The notes under the pieces: generated by a model | The model's input: the letters and a program-made list of their open reading frames with translations, nothing else | Told to the model about the DNA's origin: nothing | The model's database searches: none | Part shown: positions 1 to 8,016 of the stretch, one piece after another | Numbering within the stretch: position 1 is the stretch's first letter | Layout: each line of letters starts with the position of its first letter | Assembly (NCBI GenBank): GCA_902796835.1 | Contig: CADBQP010000052.1 | Location: forward strand, 51,126 to 115,125 | Direction of reading: 5' to 3' | Length of the DNA stretch: 64,000 bases | Source: an uncultured Bacteroidales bacterium | Lineage (GTDB): Bacteria; Bacteroidota; Bacteroidia; Bacteroidales; Bacteroidaceae | Position numbers and translations under genes: made by a program

Positions 1-1163
1 ACTTGCAGAGCGCCATAGAGGCCTTGCAGCAGCCCTTGAGCCGGAAGTGGAGCCACATGGCCTGCCAACGAGCTAAGGCGCAACGTCGGTTCGGTCTCTG
101 CACCCACATAGCGAAGCAAACAGGCCTGGCCGGCCTTCAGCGTGTCGGCCTCGACAAAATAGGCACTATCGGTGCTCAGGCTATCGAGCGCATAGGCCTG
201 CACATCGTCGGGCATAGCGGCATCGAAGGGCAGACACAGGGTTTCGTAACCGCCATCTGACGCCAGCGGGCGCGAGTAGGCAAGTTGCCCCTGCCCCACG
301 CCGAAGGCGAAAGGCCATTCCAGACTGTCGCCATCATAGATGGTGCCGCCACGAAGCAAGTCGTTCCCATCTTCGGAGCAGCTCACCACCATGGTCCACT
401 CAGCAGGCACCAAACTGGCCGACTGCGCATTGACGAGCACCAGGGTATTTTCGTTTTTCGGGCGATATTGAAATGGCAATAGGCCGTCGGGCAACTCCAA
501 CTTCCGCAGGTCGAGCACTCGAATGCCGCTCCATTCCACCTGGCTCAAAGCTTCGGCCGACCATAGGCCGCAGAGCACCTTCTGAGAGCCTGTCACCATC
601 GAATCGGCCCTGGCCGCATCGTCGGTATCGCCGGCATCGTCGCAATCAGCACGCATATAGAGTGTCACCGCGTTCATATAATTTTGCCAAACATAGTGGC
701 CGAAAACATAAGTCGCCTTGTCAACCCTCTCGCAAAGCAGGTAGCGCTTGGCCTCACTGCCAGCATTTATCAGAAAGTGCCCGCCGCTTTCAGCGATGGT
801 CCAGCGTGTGGCTCCCGTGCGCTCTGTAAACTTCAGATTCGTGCCGCCGTCGGCAGCCAAGTAGTCACCTCCGCGACTGATGAGCCACTTTCCATCGTCC
901 TCCTCGAGCGTCCACACGACGTCGTCGGGCACTTCGGTCAGCCTATTGGCCAAGTTGTCGGCAAGACTGCGCGTTCTGAAATGCTTGCCGAGCCACAACG
1001 AGCGCATGGCCAGCAGGGCCGAGGCCCTTTCGGCATAGGTTGCCACCACATACTGCCCGCCGCTCACAAGTTGGCGAGCTTGCGTAATGCGCACATAGTC
1101 GTCGGCCTGAGCCATAAGGCAGAAAGCCCACAGCAACACGCACAAGAACTTACGGAGTGGCAT
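1..1163 (-). CDS. Secreted hypothetical protein, 3' end beyond window
   Basis: The frame is open from an ATG at 1163 down to base 3 without a stop, so at least 386 codons are present and the C-terminus lies outside the window. The N-terminus (MPLRKFLCVLLWAFCLMAQA) is a clear signal peptide. The mature part is rich in Trp, Gly and Asp. It contains a segment reading GGYETLCLPFDAAMP followed later by LKAGQACLLRYVG, a pattern I associate with repeat-like modules of large Bacteroidales surface proteins; no enzyme motif is visible. It starts 11 bp after the rfbA stop on the same strand, so it is probably cotranscribed with rfbA. A C-terminal type IX secretion signal may exist but would fall outside the window. 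The function is unknown. Confidence 0.75.
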   Translation of the reverse strand, partial: MPLRKFLCVLLWAFCLMAQADDYVRITQARQLVSGGQYVVATYAERASALLAMRSLWLGKHFRTRSLADNLANRLTEVPDDVVWTLEEDDGKWLISRGGDYLAADGGTNLKFTERTGATRWTIAESGGHFLINAGSEAKRYLLCERVDKATYVFGHYVWQNYMNAVTLYMRADCDDAGDTDDAARADSMVTGSQKVLCGLWSAEALSQVEWSGIRVLDLRKLELPDGLLPFQYRPKNENTLVLVNAQSASLVPAEWTMVVSCSEDGNDLLRGGTIYDGDSLEWPFAFGVGQGQLAYSRPLASDGGYETLCLPFDAAMPDDVQAYALDSLSTDSAYFVEADTLKAGQACLLRYVGAETEPTLRLSSLAGHVAPLPAQGLLQGLYGALQ

Positions 1164-1174
1164 TGCTGCAGCAA

Positions 1175-2047
1175 TTATTTCAGCATATTGAGCAAATACT
1201 GCCCATATTCGTTTTTCTTCATGGGCTCAGCTACCTGGCGCAGGCGGTCGGCCGAAATCCAACCCTGCTCATAGGCTACCCCTTCAAGGCACCCCACCTT
1301 CAGGCCCGTACGCTTCTCAATCACCTCGATGAAGGTCGATGCCTCGCTGAGGCTCTCGTGCGTACCCGTGTCGAGCCATGCAAATCCACGGCCGAGGGTC
1401 TCGACCATAAGTTCGTCAGCCTCGAGAAAACATTGGTTCACGGTGGTTATCTCGAGCTCTCCGCGCGCCGAGGGCTTGATGGTTTTGGCCACGTTCACCA
1501 CCTTATTCGGATAGAAGTAGAGACCCACCACTGCATAGTTGGACTTGGGCTCACGGGGCTTCTCCTCGATGCTCAAAACACGGCCGTCGCCGGCATACTC
1601 CACCACTCCGTAGCGCTCAGGGTCGTTCACGCGATAACCAAACACAGTGGCCTTGCCATCGCGCTCGGCATTGACCACAGCCTGGCGCAGCAAGGCGCGA
1701 AAACCGTTGCCATGGAAGATGTTGTCGCCCAACACCAGGCAGGCACAGTCATCGCCAATAAACTTCTCGCCTATGATGAAAGCCTGGGCCAGCCCGTCGG
1801 GACTTGGCTGCTCGGCATATTCCAGATGAACGCCAAAGTCGGAGCCATCGCCCAGCAGACGCTGAAAACCAGGCAGGTCCTGAGGCGTAGAGATGACGAG
1901 AATATCGCGTATGCCAGCCAGCATCAAAGTTGAGATGGGGTAATAGACCATCGGCTTGTCGTAAATAGGAATAAGTTGCTTGCTCACTCCTTTTGTGATG
2001 GGGTAAAGACGCGTGCCGCTACCGCCGGCTAAAACAATTCCTTTCAT
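1175..2047 (-). CDS. rfbA: Glucose-1-phosphate thymidylyltransferase RfbA
   Basis: RfbA condenses glucose-1-phosphate with dTTP to dTDP-glucose, the first step of dTDP-L-rhamnose synthesis for surface polysaccharide; it is cytoplasmic. The 290-residue protein has the expected full length. It begins with the nucleotidyltransferase signature [19 protein letters not shown], followed by [15 protein letters not shown] and the sugar-binding region [13 protein letters not shown]. No rfbB, rfbC or rfbD gene is visible here, so the rest of the pathway must be encoded elsewhere. The gene is followed after 11 bp by the secreted protein at the left edge. The ATG at 2047 opens directly on the conserved MKGIVLAGG start. 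A sequence resembling a Bacteroidota -7 box (TATCTTCG on the minus strand, 2080-2087) lies upstream but has no convincing -33 partner. Confidence 0.95.
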   Translation of the reverse strand: MKGIVLAGGSGTRLYPITKGVSKQLIPIYDKPMVYYPISTLMLAGIRDILVISTPQDLPGFQRLLGDGSDFGVHLEYAEQPSPDGLAQAFIIGEKFIGDDCACLVLGDNIFHGNGFRALLRQAVVNAERDGKATVFGYRVNDPERYGVVEYAGDGRVLSIEEKPREPKSNYAVVGLYFYPNKVVNVAKTIKPSARGELEITTVNQCFLEADELMVETLGRGFAWLDTGTHESLSEASTFIEVIEKRTGLKVGCLEGVAYEQGWISADRLRQVAEPMKKNEYGQYLLNMLK

Positions 2048-2139
2048 AGTTAAAATTGCGTAACGTTGAGTTTCAGCAGCGAAGATAACGTTTTTTTTTC
2101 AGTCGCAGGCCCACCGAGACTCTTTTTGCAACATTTCAG

Positions 2140-2169
2140 AAAAAAAGCTGCCGCCACGAGGACGACAGC
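2140..2169 (-). terminator. Rho-independent terminator of the glycogen operon
   Basis: Read on the minus strand, a 9-bp stem (GCTGTCGTC pairing with GGCGGCAGC, with G-T wobbles) closes a 5-nt loop and is followed by seven T. It lies 31 bp past the GH57 stop, so it ends that transcript before rfbA. Confidence 0.8.
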
Positions 2170-2199
2170 CTATTCCTATATTAACTTACTAAAAGCTTC

Positions 2200-3753
2200 C
2201 TATTTCTTAGCCTTGGCATCCTTTTTTGCCGCAGGCTTGGCCGATTTCGTGGCAGCCTTTGCAGGCTTAGCCGCAGGCTTGGCAACCGCTTTCTTGGCAG
2301 TTTCCTTCTTTGCGGGAGCTGCCTTCGCCGCAGCAGGCGCCTTCTTGGCAACGGGTTTCTTGGCCGCTGCAGCCTTGGAGGCCTCCTTCTTAGGTTTATC
2401 AGCAGGCTTCTTCGCGGCGGCCTTCTTCGCGGCGGCCTTGGCTATGCCACCCTCCATCTCCTCGAGCTGAGCCAAAAGATTCTGGAGCTTTTCAATTTCC
2501 TTATCCTTGCGCTGCAATTCCTCATCCTGGTTCTTGATGGTCGTAAGCAAGGAGTTGAGCTCCTCGTTCTCGTATTCGGGATAAAGATTGTTGACACGGT
2601 GTGTAAAGTCGCCCAGGATGTTCATGTAGTTGGTGAAGGCGTCGTAGGGAGAGTCGTAGATGCCTCGATAGCCTCCGTAGCTGTTGGGCTTAGTGGACAT
2701 GAAGCGGAAATTATTGGTGGCCTGCAAATAATCCCAGTCCTGCTTGAGTCGGCGATCGTCGGCAATGCGCACACGGTCGGCCACACTGTAGAGTTTCTGC
2801 ATGGCTTCGCGCTGCATGTCGTTGCCAAGCCACGGCGAAAGGTCGCGTTCTTCGTCGACCCAGCTGGTGGGATATTCCACCACAAGCTCGCCAGCCGATT
2901 TCACCTTGGCGCAAATTTCGCTTGGCGTGGAGAATACAATACCGCGCTCAAAACACTGTTCGGGCAGCGCCTTCATAAACTCAAGGATGTTGGAGTTGAG
3001 CGGTTGGAAAATGCCGAGCGCGCACAATTCCATGAAGATATTGATCACTTGGTCCTCTTCGGGAAGTTGAGCAATCCACTGAGCGTAGGCATCGGCAAAG
3101 AGAGGATATTCGCTCCACGACGAATCGTTGAAGCGATAGGATATGTCTTCGCTCAGCGAGTAGTCGCGCAAAAGGAGCTTGAGCTTCGAATTGCGCGCGC
3201 AGTGGTAGAGATAGTGCGGCGACTTCCAGCCGAGCACGTGTTTGGCTCCTTCGGCCAACATTCCCTTGAATCCCATGTCGGCAACGAGCTCTCCGATTTC
3301 ATCAGAGTAGACCAAGCAACTGTTGCGGAACACCTTGGGCTCCACTCCGAAGAGGCTCTTCACTTTCTTGCAAAGTCGCTTTGTCTCTTCCTTAAAACAC
3401 TCGGGATTCTTGAGCGAAGAAAAGCCATGACTGTAGGGTTCAGCCAAAAACTCCACGCATCCTTTGTCATTAAGTTGCTGAAGCAGGTCGATAACCTGGG
3501 GCGAGTAGCGCTCAAGCAGCTCGATAGCCGTGCCCGAGAGCGAGAAGGCACATTTAAACTTCTTTCCGTACCTGTCGGCCATTTCCAAGAGCGCATTGAG
3601 TGCGGGCACGTACGACTTTTCGGCAGTTTCGGTGATGGAACGCTCGTTTTCGTAGTCGTCATAGTAGTAGTGGTCCGTACCGATGTCGAAGAAACGATAG
3701 CGTTTCAGGTGGATGTTTTGATGAATCTCAAAGTATAGACAAATTGTTTTCAT
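2200..3753 (-). CDS. GH57-family alpha-amylase with Lys/Ala-rich tail
   Basis: A glycoside hydrolase family 57 alpha-amylase-like enzyme, expected to act on alpha-1,4-glucans in the cytoplasm. The start chosen is the ATG at 3753 (MKTICLYFEIHQN), giving 517 residues; a start 12 codons upstream would run into the preceding gene. Residues 1 to about 400 carry the GH57 fold, with the typical YFEIHQ opening and downstream segments such as AFSLSGTAIELLERY, FLAEPYSHGFSSL and FRNSCLVYSDEIGEL. A short coiled-coil segment rich in Glu, Lys and Leu follows (about 400-434). The last 83 residues are almost only Lys, Ala and Pro, like the tail of histone H1. It is the last gene of the debranching enzyme-glycosyltransferase-amylase operon. 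The core assignment is firm; the role of the tail is unknown. Confidence 0.9.
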   Translation of the reverse strand: MKTICLYFEIHQNIHLKRYRFFDIGTDHYYYDDYENERSITETAEKSYVPALNALLEMADRYGKKFKCAFSLSGTAIELLERYSPQVIDLLQQLNDKGCVEFLAEPYSHGFSSLKNPECFKEETKRLCKKVKSLFGVEPKVFRNSCLVYSDEIGELVADMGFKGMLAEGAKHVLGWKSPHYLYHCARNSKLKLLLRDYSLSEDISYRFNDSSWSEYPLFADAYAQWIAQLPEEDQVINIFMELCALGIFQPLNSNILEFMKALPEQCFERGIVFSTPSEICAKVKSAGELVVEYPTSWVDEERDLSPWLGNDMQREAMQKLYSVADRVRIADDRRLKQDWDYLQATNNFRFMSTKPNSYGGYRGIYDSPYDAFTNYMNILGDFTHRVNNLYPEYENEELNSLLTTIKNQDEELQRKDKEIEKLQNLLAQLEEMEGGIAKAAAKKAAAKKPADKPKKEASKAAAAKKPVAKKAPAAAKAAPAKKETAKKAVAKPAAKPAKAATKSAKPAAKKDAKAKK

Positions 3754-3775
3754 ATCTGTGGATTGTTTTTTCGGG

Positions 3776-5053
3776 TTATTGCCAACCAAGGCATTGTTTG
3801 TAACTATTATATATGCGTTCGCCCACTTTCTCCCAGGTTATCTGGTCCACTTCTTTGCGTCCCTCTTCCTTGAGATAGTGGTGGAAGCCATGATATGTGC
3901 AGAGCGAATAAATAGCGTCGGCCATGGCGTCGATATCCCAATAGTCGGTTTTCACACAGTTGGTAAGGATCTCGGCGCATCCGCTCTGCTTGCTGATAAT
4001 GCTTGGCACGCCACACTGCATGGCTTCGAGCGGCGAAATGCCAAAGGGCTCGGAAACTGAAGGCATGACGTAGACGTAGCTTTCGCGGAAGGCTTCGTAA
4101 ACCTGTTTGCCTTTCATGAAACCGGGAAAGTGGAAGCGGTCGGCAATGCCTTTGGCCGCCACAAGTTCTATCATCTCCTGCATTTTGTCGCCGCTGCCGG
4201 CCATGCAGAACCTGATGCCCTTGGTGCGCTGAAGCACTTTGGCTGCGGCCTCTACGAAATACTCGGGCCCCTTCTGCATGGTGATGCGACCAAGGAAGGT
4301 TACGACTTTATCGCGCTGCTCTGCGTTTTCGAGAGGTTTGTCCACGTAGTCCTTGATTTCGGGGTCGAGCGGATAGACTGCGTTGTGCATGGCAATGCAT
4401 TTTGCAGGGTCCTGATGATAGTGGTTGATGACGGTTTGGCGCGTGAGCTCGCTCACACACATGATGCAGTCGGCATGGTCCATGCCGTCTTTTTCTATAC
4501 TATATACGGTGGGGTTGACGTTGCCTCGGCTACGGTCGAAATCGGTGGCATGAACGTGGATGACGAGTGGGCATCCGCTCACTTGCTTGGCGTGGATCCC
4601 GGCCGGATAGGTGAGCCAGTCGTGAGCGTGTATGATGTCGTATTCCTGCTGTCGGGCTATGACTCCGGCCACGATGCTGTAGTTGTTTATCTCGTCGTAG
4701 AGGTTGTCGGGATATCGGCCCGAGAATTCTATGCATCCGAGGTCGTCGGTCATGCGATAGTTGAAGTCGGCATAGATGTGGTCGCGCAACTTGAAATAGA
4801 GGTCGGGATCCATTTTGTCGCCGAGGCGTTCCTTCACGTAGTCGTAGTTGACGTCGCGCCAAACGATGGGCACCTGACTCATGCCGATGATGTTCATAAA
4901 ACTTTTGTCCTCGTCGCCCCAAGGACGTGGCAGGCAAAACGTGATGTGCATATCGGGCTGCAGAGAGAGGCCCTTGGTGATGCCATAGCTTGCCGTGCCC
5001 AAACCACCGAGGATATGAGGGGGAAATTCCCACCCGAACATTAAAACTTTCAT
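3776..5053 (-). CDS. Glycogen synthase-like glycosyltransferase (GT-B)
   Basis: A GT-B glycosyltransferase, probably the alpha-glucan (glycogen) synthase of this operon. It starts at 5053 with MKVLMFGWEFPPHILGGLG, where the Gly-rich turn matches the sugar-nucleotide/acceptor loop of glycogen synthases; the longer upstream reading is low-complexity and has no homology signal. The protein is 425 residues. The C-terminal domain has VVTFLGRITMQKGPEYFVEA and the donor-binding signature SEPFGISPLEAMQCGVPSI, whose Glu residues contact the nucleotide sugar in this superfamily. It lies between the debranching enzyme (82 bp upstream) and the GH57 amylase (22 bp downstream). Whether the donor is UDP-glucose or ADP-glucose cannot be read from the sequence; a general GT4 transferase is the alternative. 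Confidence 0.85.
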   Translation of the reverse strand: MKVLMFGWEFPPHILGGLGTASYGITKGLSLQPDMHITFCLPRPWGDEDKSFMNIIGMSQVPIVWRDVNYDYVKERLGDKMDPDLYFKLRDHIYADFNYRMTDDLGCIEFSGRYPDNLYDEINNYSIVAGVIARQQEYDIIHAHDWLTYPAGIHAKQVSGCPLVIHVHATDFDRSRGNVNPTVYSIEKDGMDHADCIMCVSELTRQTVINHYHQDPAKCIAMHNAVYPLDPEIKDYVDKPLENAEQRDKVVTFLGRITMQKGPEYFVEAAAKVLQRTKGIRFCMAGSGDKMQEMIELVAAKGIADRFHFPGFMKGKQVYEAFRESYVYVMPSVSEPFGISPLEAMQCGVPSIISKQSGCAEILTNCVKTDYWDIDAMADAIYSLCTYHGFHHYLKEEGRKEVDQITWEKVGERIYNSYKQCLGWQ

Positions 5054-5134
5054 AGTATTTTTTTCTTTTTCTGCCGCGCCGGTGCTGCGTGGAGGCTCCG
5101 TGGGGAGATCTGAGGCGGCGACGCGGGCCAAAGT

Positions 5135-7102
5135 TTACTTTTCTTCGTCGTTTTGATACTTTTCGAGCATGCGTATGGCGCGGAGTATGCCGCTCACGTT
5201 GATGGCCAGCGAAATGGCCCCGCGGCCATGGAATGGCGGGTTGCCGTCAAAGAGTTCGGGGATGGTTCCCACGCAGTGGTAGAACAGCTCTTCTTCGAAT
5301 CCGATGAGCTGCCGCTCTATATAGTTGACGCCACTCATTTTGTAGACTCTGAGGTAGGCCTCAAGATAGAAGCCCGTGAGCCACGGCCACGCGGTTCCTT
5401 GATGATAGGCGCGGTCGCGGTCGTATTGGGAGCCTACGTAGAAGGGGGTGTAGCCGCCGCTCTTTGGCGAGAGGCTGCGAATGCCTTTTGGGGTGACGAG
5501 CTCGCGTGTGCAGATGTCGAGCACGCCCTTGCGCTGCCTTACATCGAGCGGCGAGAAGTCGAGGGCAATGGCCAACAGCTGGTTGGGGCGCACGCTCCAA
5601 TCGGCCAGGTTGCCGTCGACATAATCGAACAGGTAGCCATATTCGTTGAGGAAGGTGCTCTTGAAGGCGTCGGTCACTTTGGCAGCGAACTTTCCGGCTT
5701 GTTGTGCCTTGATCTTTTCGCTTTCGGTGCCATATTCGCCAAACATCTGCTCGTAGAACTTGAGGGCGTTGTACCAAAGGGCGTTGAATTCCACGATGTA
5801 TCCGGTGCGCGGCACGATGGGGCGTCCACCCTCGGTGCTGTTCATCCATGTCATGGGTTTTTCGCGTCCGTCGGTGTATACAAGGCCGTTGTCGTGCACG
5901 AAGAGGTTTTCGTGGTGGCCTTCGAGTATGTAGTCGGTTATTTTTTCGACGAGCGAACCGTATTTTGCGTAGCATTCCTTGCGACCCACGAATTTTCCAT
6001 ACTGCTGTATGCTCCACACTGCCCATAGCATCACGTCGGGTTGCTCCACTTCATAGATGCCTATGGCCGACGGGCGTTTTTCCATAAAGTCTTCGAGCGC
6101 TTTCTGGGCGGTGGCCATGTATTGTTCGAAGCGGTCTTTTTCGCCTATCGAGAGTGTGAGGCCGGGAAGGGCCATAAAGGTGTCGCGGGCACGGGGTTTG
6201 AACCAGTGGAAGCCTGCGAGCATATAGAGTTCGCCATCTTTTTCGACGCGGAACTGATGTGCGGCGTTCACCAGGCAGTGCAGGAAGCTGTCGCGGCGGT
6301 CGAGTGTGGCCACTTCGGCCTCGAGCCTGATTTCCATCTTTTCGGGTGTGGCCAGGTCGGTTCCTGCACAGAAGATGATGCTTTGTCCTTTTTTGAGTTC
6401 CATTTCGAAGTAGCCCGGCACGAGCAGGTCTTCGGTGTCGCCGTAGCCTCGCTCCGACTCCTTGACGTATTCCATGTTGCGATACCAGTCGGGGGCATAT
6501 ACAAAGCGGAAGTCGGTGTTTGTTTGCATGAAGAGGTCGGGATAGCCTTTGTAGAGCTTCATGCTGATGCCGCCCGGCACTTCACGATAGCTGGTGTCGC
6601 ACACCGTGTTTTCGTGGGTCCACTGTCTGACGCTTCGGAAGGCGAGGAAGGGTCGCAGACGGAGCGTTGTCTTCGACTGGGCATCGACGAGGGTGTAGCG
6701 AACCTGTATGCGGAAGTCGTTGTTGGCTCGCTTGAAGACGAGTTCCTTGCGCAACACGACACCTCCGATGCGATAGGTCCAGGTGGGCACTTTGTCGAGG
6801 GTGAAGTCACTGATGTATTTGTGCCCTTTGGGGCTCATTTCTCCGCCTTTGTAGCGATGCAGGCCCAAGTTGAATTCTGCGCCATGCTGCACCACGGTTT
6901 CGTCGAGCGAGGAGAGGAGCACGTGGTTTTCATCGTCGAGCTCGGGCACGGGCACTACAAGCAATCCGTGGTATTTTCGGATGTTGCATCCCACGAGTGT
7001 GGTTGAACAATACGCCCCCAGCCTGTTTGTGATGAGGAGTTCTTTCATGAGACTCTCTTGCAGGTTGGTCATCTGCGTCTTGTCGAAATGTAGATAAGCC
7101 AT
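5135..7102 (-). CDS. Glycogen debranching enzyme (amylo-alpha-1,6-glucosidase type)
   Basis: A 655-residue amylo-alpha-1,6-glucosidase-type debranching enzyme that removes alpha-1,6 branches from glycogen in the cytoplasm. The N-terminal half is a beta-rich domain (SLMKELLITNRLGAYCSTTL, then KYHGLLVVPVPE). The C-terminal half is an (alpha/alpha)6 barrel of the glucoamylase-like kind, with WFKPRARDTFMALPGLTL, MTWMNSTEGGRPIVPRTG and GTAWPWLTGFYLEAYLRV, which carry the acidic and aromatic residues of the active site. It is the first gene of the operon, 94 nt downstream of a good promoter at 7196-7227. The ATG at 7102 opens onto MAYLHFDK; a Met 18 residues further in is an alternative start. Confidence 0.92.
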   Translation of the reverse strand: MAYLHFDKTQMTNLQESLMKELLITNRLGAYCSTTLVGCNIRKYHGLLVVPVPELDDENHVLLSSLDETVVQHGAEFNLGLHRYKGGEMSPKGHKYISDFTLDKVPTWTYRIGGVVLRKELVFKRANNDFRIQVRYTLVDAQSKTTLRLRPFLAFRSVRQWTHENTVCDTSYREVPGGISMKLYKGYPDLFMQTNTDFRFVYAPDWYRNMEYVKESERGYGDTEDLLVPGYFEMELKKGQSIIFCAGTDLATPEKMEIRLEAEVATLDRRDSFLHCLVNAAHQFRVEKDGELYMLAGFHWFKPRARDTFMALPGLTLSIGEKDRFEQYMATAQKALEDFMEKRPSAIGIYEVEQPDVMLWAVWSIQQYGKFVGRKECYAKYGSLVEKITDYILEGHHENLFVHDNGLVYTDGREKPMTWMNSTEGGRPIVPRTGYIVEFNALWYNALKFYEQMFGEYGTESEKIKAQQAGKFAAKVTDAFKSTFLNEYGYLFDYVDGNLADWSVRPNQLLAIALDFSPLDVRQRKGVLDICTRELVTPKGIRSLSPKSGGYTPFYVGSQYDRDRAYHQGTAWPWLTGFYLEAYLRVYKMSGVNYIERQLIGFEEELFYHCVGTIPELFDGNPPFHGRGAISLAINVSGILRAIRMLEKYQNDEEK

Positions 7103-7195
7103 ACTTTTCGAAAAATATGAGTGTTGTTGAATTAGATTTAAGCAATGGCACTTTCAGGGTGCCTGTTTTCATGACATTTGACGTGTGTCAACGCA

Positions 7196-7227
7196 CAAAA
7201 ATAAAGTTTCCTTTGGAATATACCAAA
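7196..7227 (-). promoter_or_regulatory. Promoter of the glycogen operon
   Basis: On the minus strand TTTG (7224-7227) lies 20 bp before TATTTTTG (7196-7203), matching the Bacteroidota housekeeping consensus TTTG-N19-21-TAnnTTTG. It predicts a leader of about 85-90 nt before the debranching gene. The gap 7103-7500 also holds a 21-bp repeat array (7343-7426) and a terminator; nothing else coding is visible there. Confidence 0.75.
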
Positions 7228-7342
7228 ATTTAGTGCCGCATTTTTTGACTTTTGTCGTAGCGATGGCTTATGCGGGCGTTTTTTGTGCCTTCTTTGGCTG
7301 CCGGGATGGCCCGTGGCGCTCCGTGGCGGCTCTGTGGTTTCT

Positions 7343-7426
7343 ACGAGCTCGGAGATATTTCAAACAACTGCCGCGATAGTTTAAACTGTCGCCGCGATAG
7401 TTTTGACAACTGCCGCGGTTGTTTTT
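7343..7426. repeat. 21-bp palindromic tandem array A (4 units)
   Basis: Four abutting units of exactly 21 bp start at 7343, 7364, 7385 and 7406. Each has a 17-nt dyad core and a 4-nt T/A-rich spacer. The cores of units 2-4 are ACAACTGCCGCGATAGT, ACTGTCGCCGCGATAGT and ACAACTGCCGCGGTTGT; unit 1 is degenerate. Unit 4 forms a complete 8-bp stem with changed base pairs compared with the family consensus. The array lies between the divergently placed glycogen promoter and the terminator of the DUF4250 gene pair. Confidence 0.85.
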
Positions 7427-7445
7427 CGAGTTTTTGGGATGGACA

Positions 7446-7477
7446 AAAATAAAGCCGGCAAGCGGTGGCTTGCTGGC
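7446..7477 (-). terminator. Rho-independent terminator after the DUF4250 pair
   Basis: On the minus strand a 10-bp stem (GCCAGCAAGC pairing with GCTTGCCGGC, one G-T pair) with a 4-nt loop is followed by a TTTATTTTTG run. It lies 24 bp past the stop of the gene at 7501. Confidence 0.8.
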
Positions 7478-7500
7478 TTCTTGATGTATTGCCGATCATC

Positions 7501-7767
7501 TTAACCAAAGAGCATGTGCTCGAGTGTGGCTACGGCCTGCGCAAGATGTTTGTCAAAGTGTGTATGGTCGCGCAGGAATGTGGGGTCTCCCTGCGCGAGT
7601 TGGGCATATAACTCGGTGTCCATGGTCTGCGCATAGTCGCCCACGGCCAGTTCGATGTCGTCGCGCTGCCATGGCAGCGAGGAGTGGGCATAAACGCGCA
7701 GCTTTTGATGGAAGAAGCTGTAGGCGGTCTCTATGCTGTGGCGCGGGGGCATGGACGGTTTTTTCAT
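7501..7767 (-). CDS. Conserved hypothetical small protein
   Basis: An 88-residue soluble protein without a signal peptide or membrane segment. It contains SIETAYSFFHQKLRVYAHS, then WQRDDIELAVGDYAQTMD and a C-terminal helix ending THFDKHLAQAVATLEHMLFG. It looks like a helical accessory protein; I know the pattern only as a Bacteroidales hypothetical and assign no function. The ATG at 7767 overlaps the stop of the DUF4250 gene as ATGA, which indicates translational coupling; a GTG start 9 bp upstream is less likely. The gene is followed by a strong terminator, so the pair ends a transcript. Confidence 0.75.
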   Translation of the reverse strand: MKKPSMPPRHSIETAYSFFHQKLRVYAHSSLPWQRDDIELAVGDYAQTMDTELYAQLAQGDPTFLRDHTHFDKHLAQAVATLEHMLFG

Positions 7768-7970
7768 TCGGCACACTCAATGGGCCTCACCTGTCGCTGC
7801 TGCGAGTTGTAAGCGTAGCCGTGGGCTTTTAGCTGCTCAATGATTTCGGCCGGGTCGCGGTCGAAGGCGTGGCACAGGTCTTCAAGGTCGTCGTATTCGC
7901 CGTCGCGCAGAAACATGTTGACGGTCGAAATGAGCATATCGGGGTCGCTGGGCAAAAAACTGAGGGGCAT
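7764..7970 (-). CDS. DUF4250 domain protein
   Basis: A 68-residue protein matching the DUF4250 pattern: LPSDPDMLISTVNMFLRDGEYDDLEDLCHAF, with the conserved LPxDPxML opening, and a later helix that reads IIEQLKAHGYAYNSQQRQV. The family is small, widespread in Bacteroidota and Firmicutes, and uncharacterised. Its last codons overlap the start of the next gene (ATGA), so the two products are probably made in fixed ratio and may work together. The rhodanese lipoprotein gene is 46 bp upstream on the same strand. Confidence 0.82.
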   Translation of the reverse strand: MPLSFLPSDPDMLISTVNMFLRDGEYDDLEDLCHAFDRDPAEIIEQLKAHGYAYNSQQRQVRPIECAE

Positions 7971-8016
7971 TTTTATGGAAGGGGTTTGGGTGTGAATGGA
8001 CGGGGCATAGGAATTC

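Noticed and set aside
2066-2470. Open frame on the plus strand rich in Ala and Phe
   Set aside because: It is the antisense of the Lys/Ala tail of the GH57 gene; simple-repeat coding gives open antisense frames.
2599-5044. Long plus-strand open frames across the glycogen operon
   Set aside because: They are antisense to genes with clear family motifs and show no motif or signal of their own.
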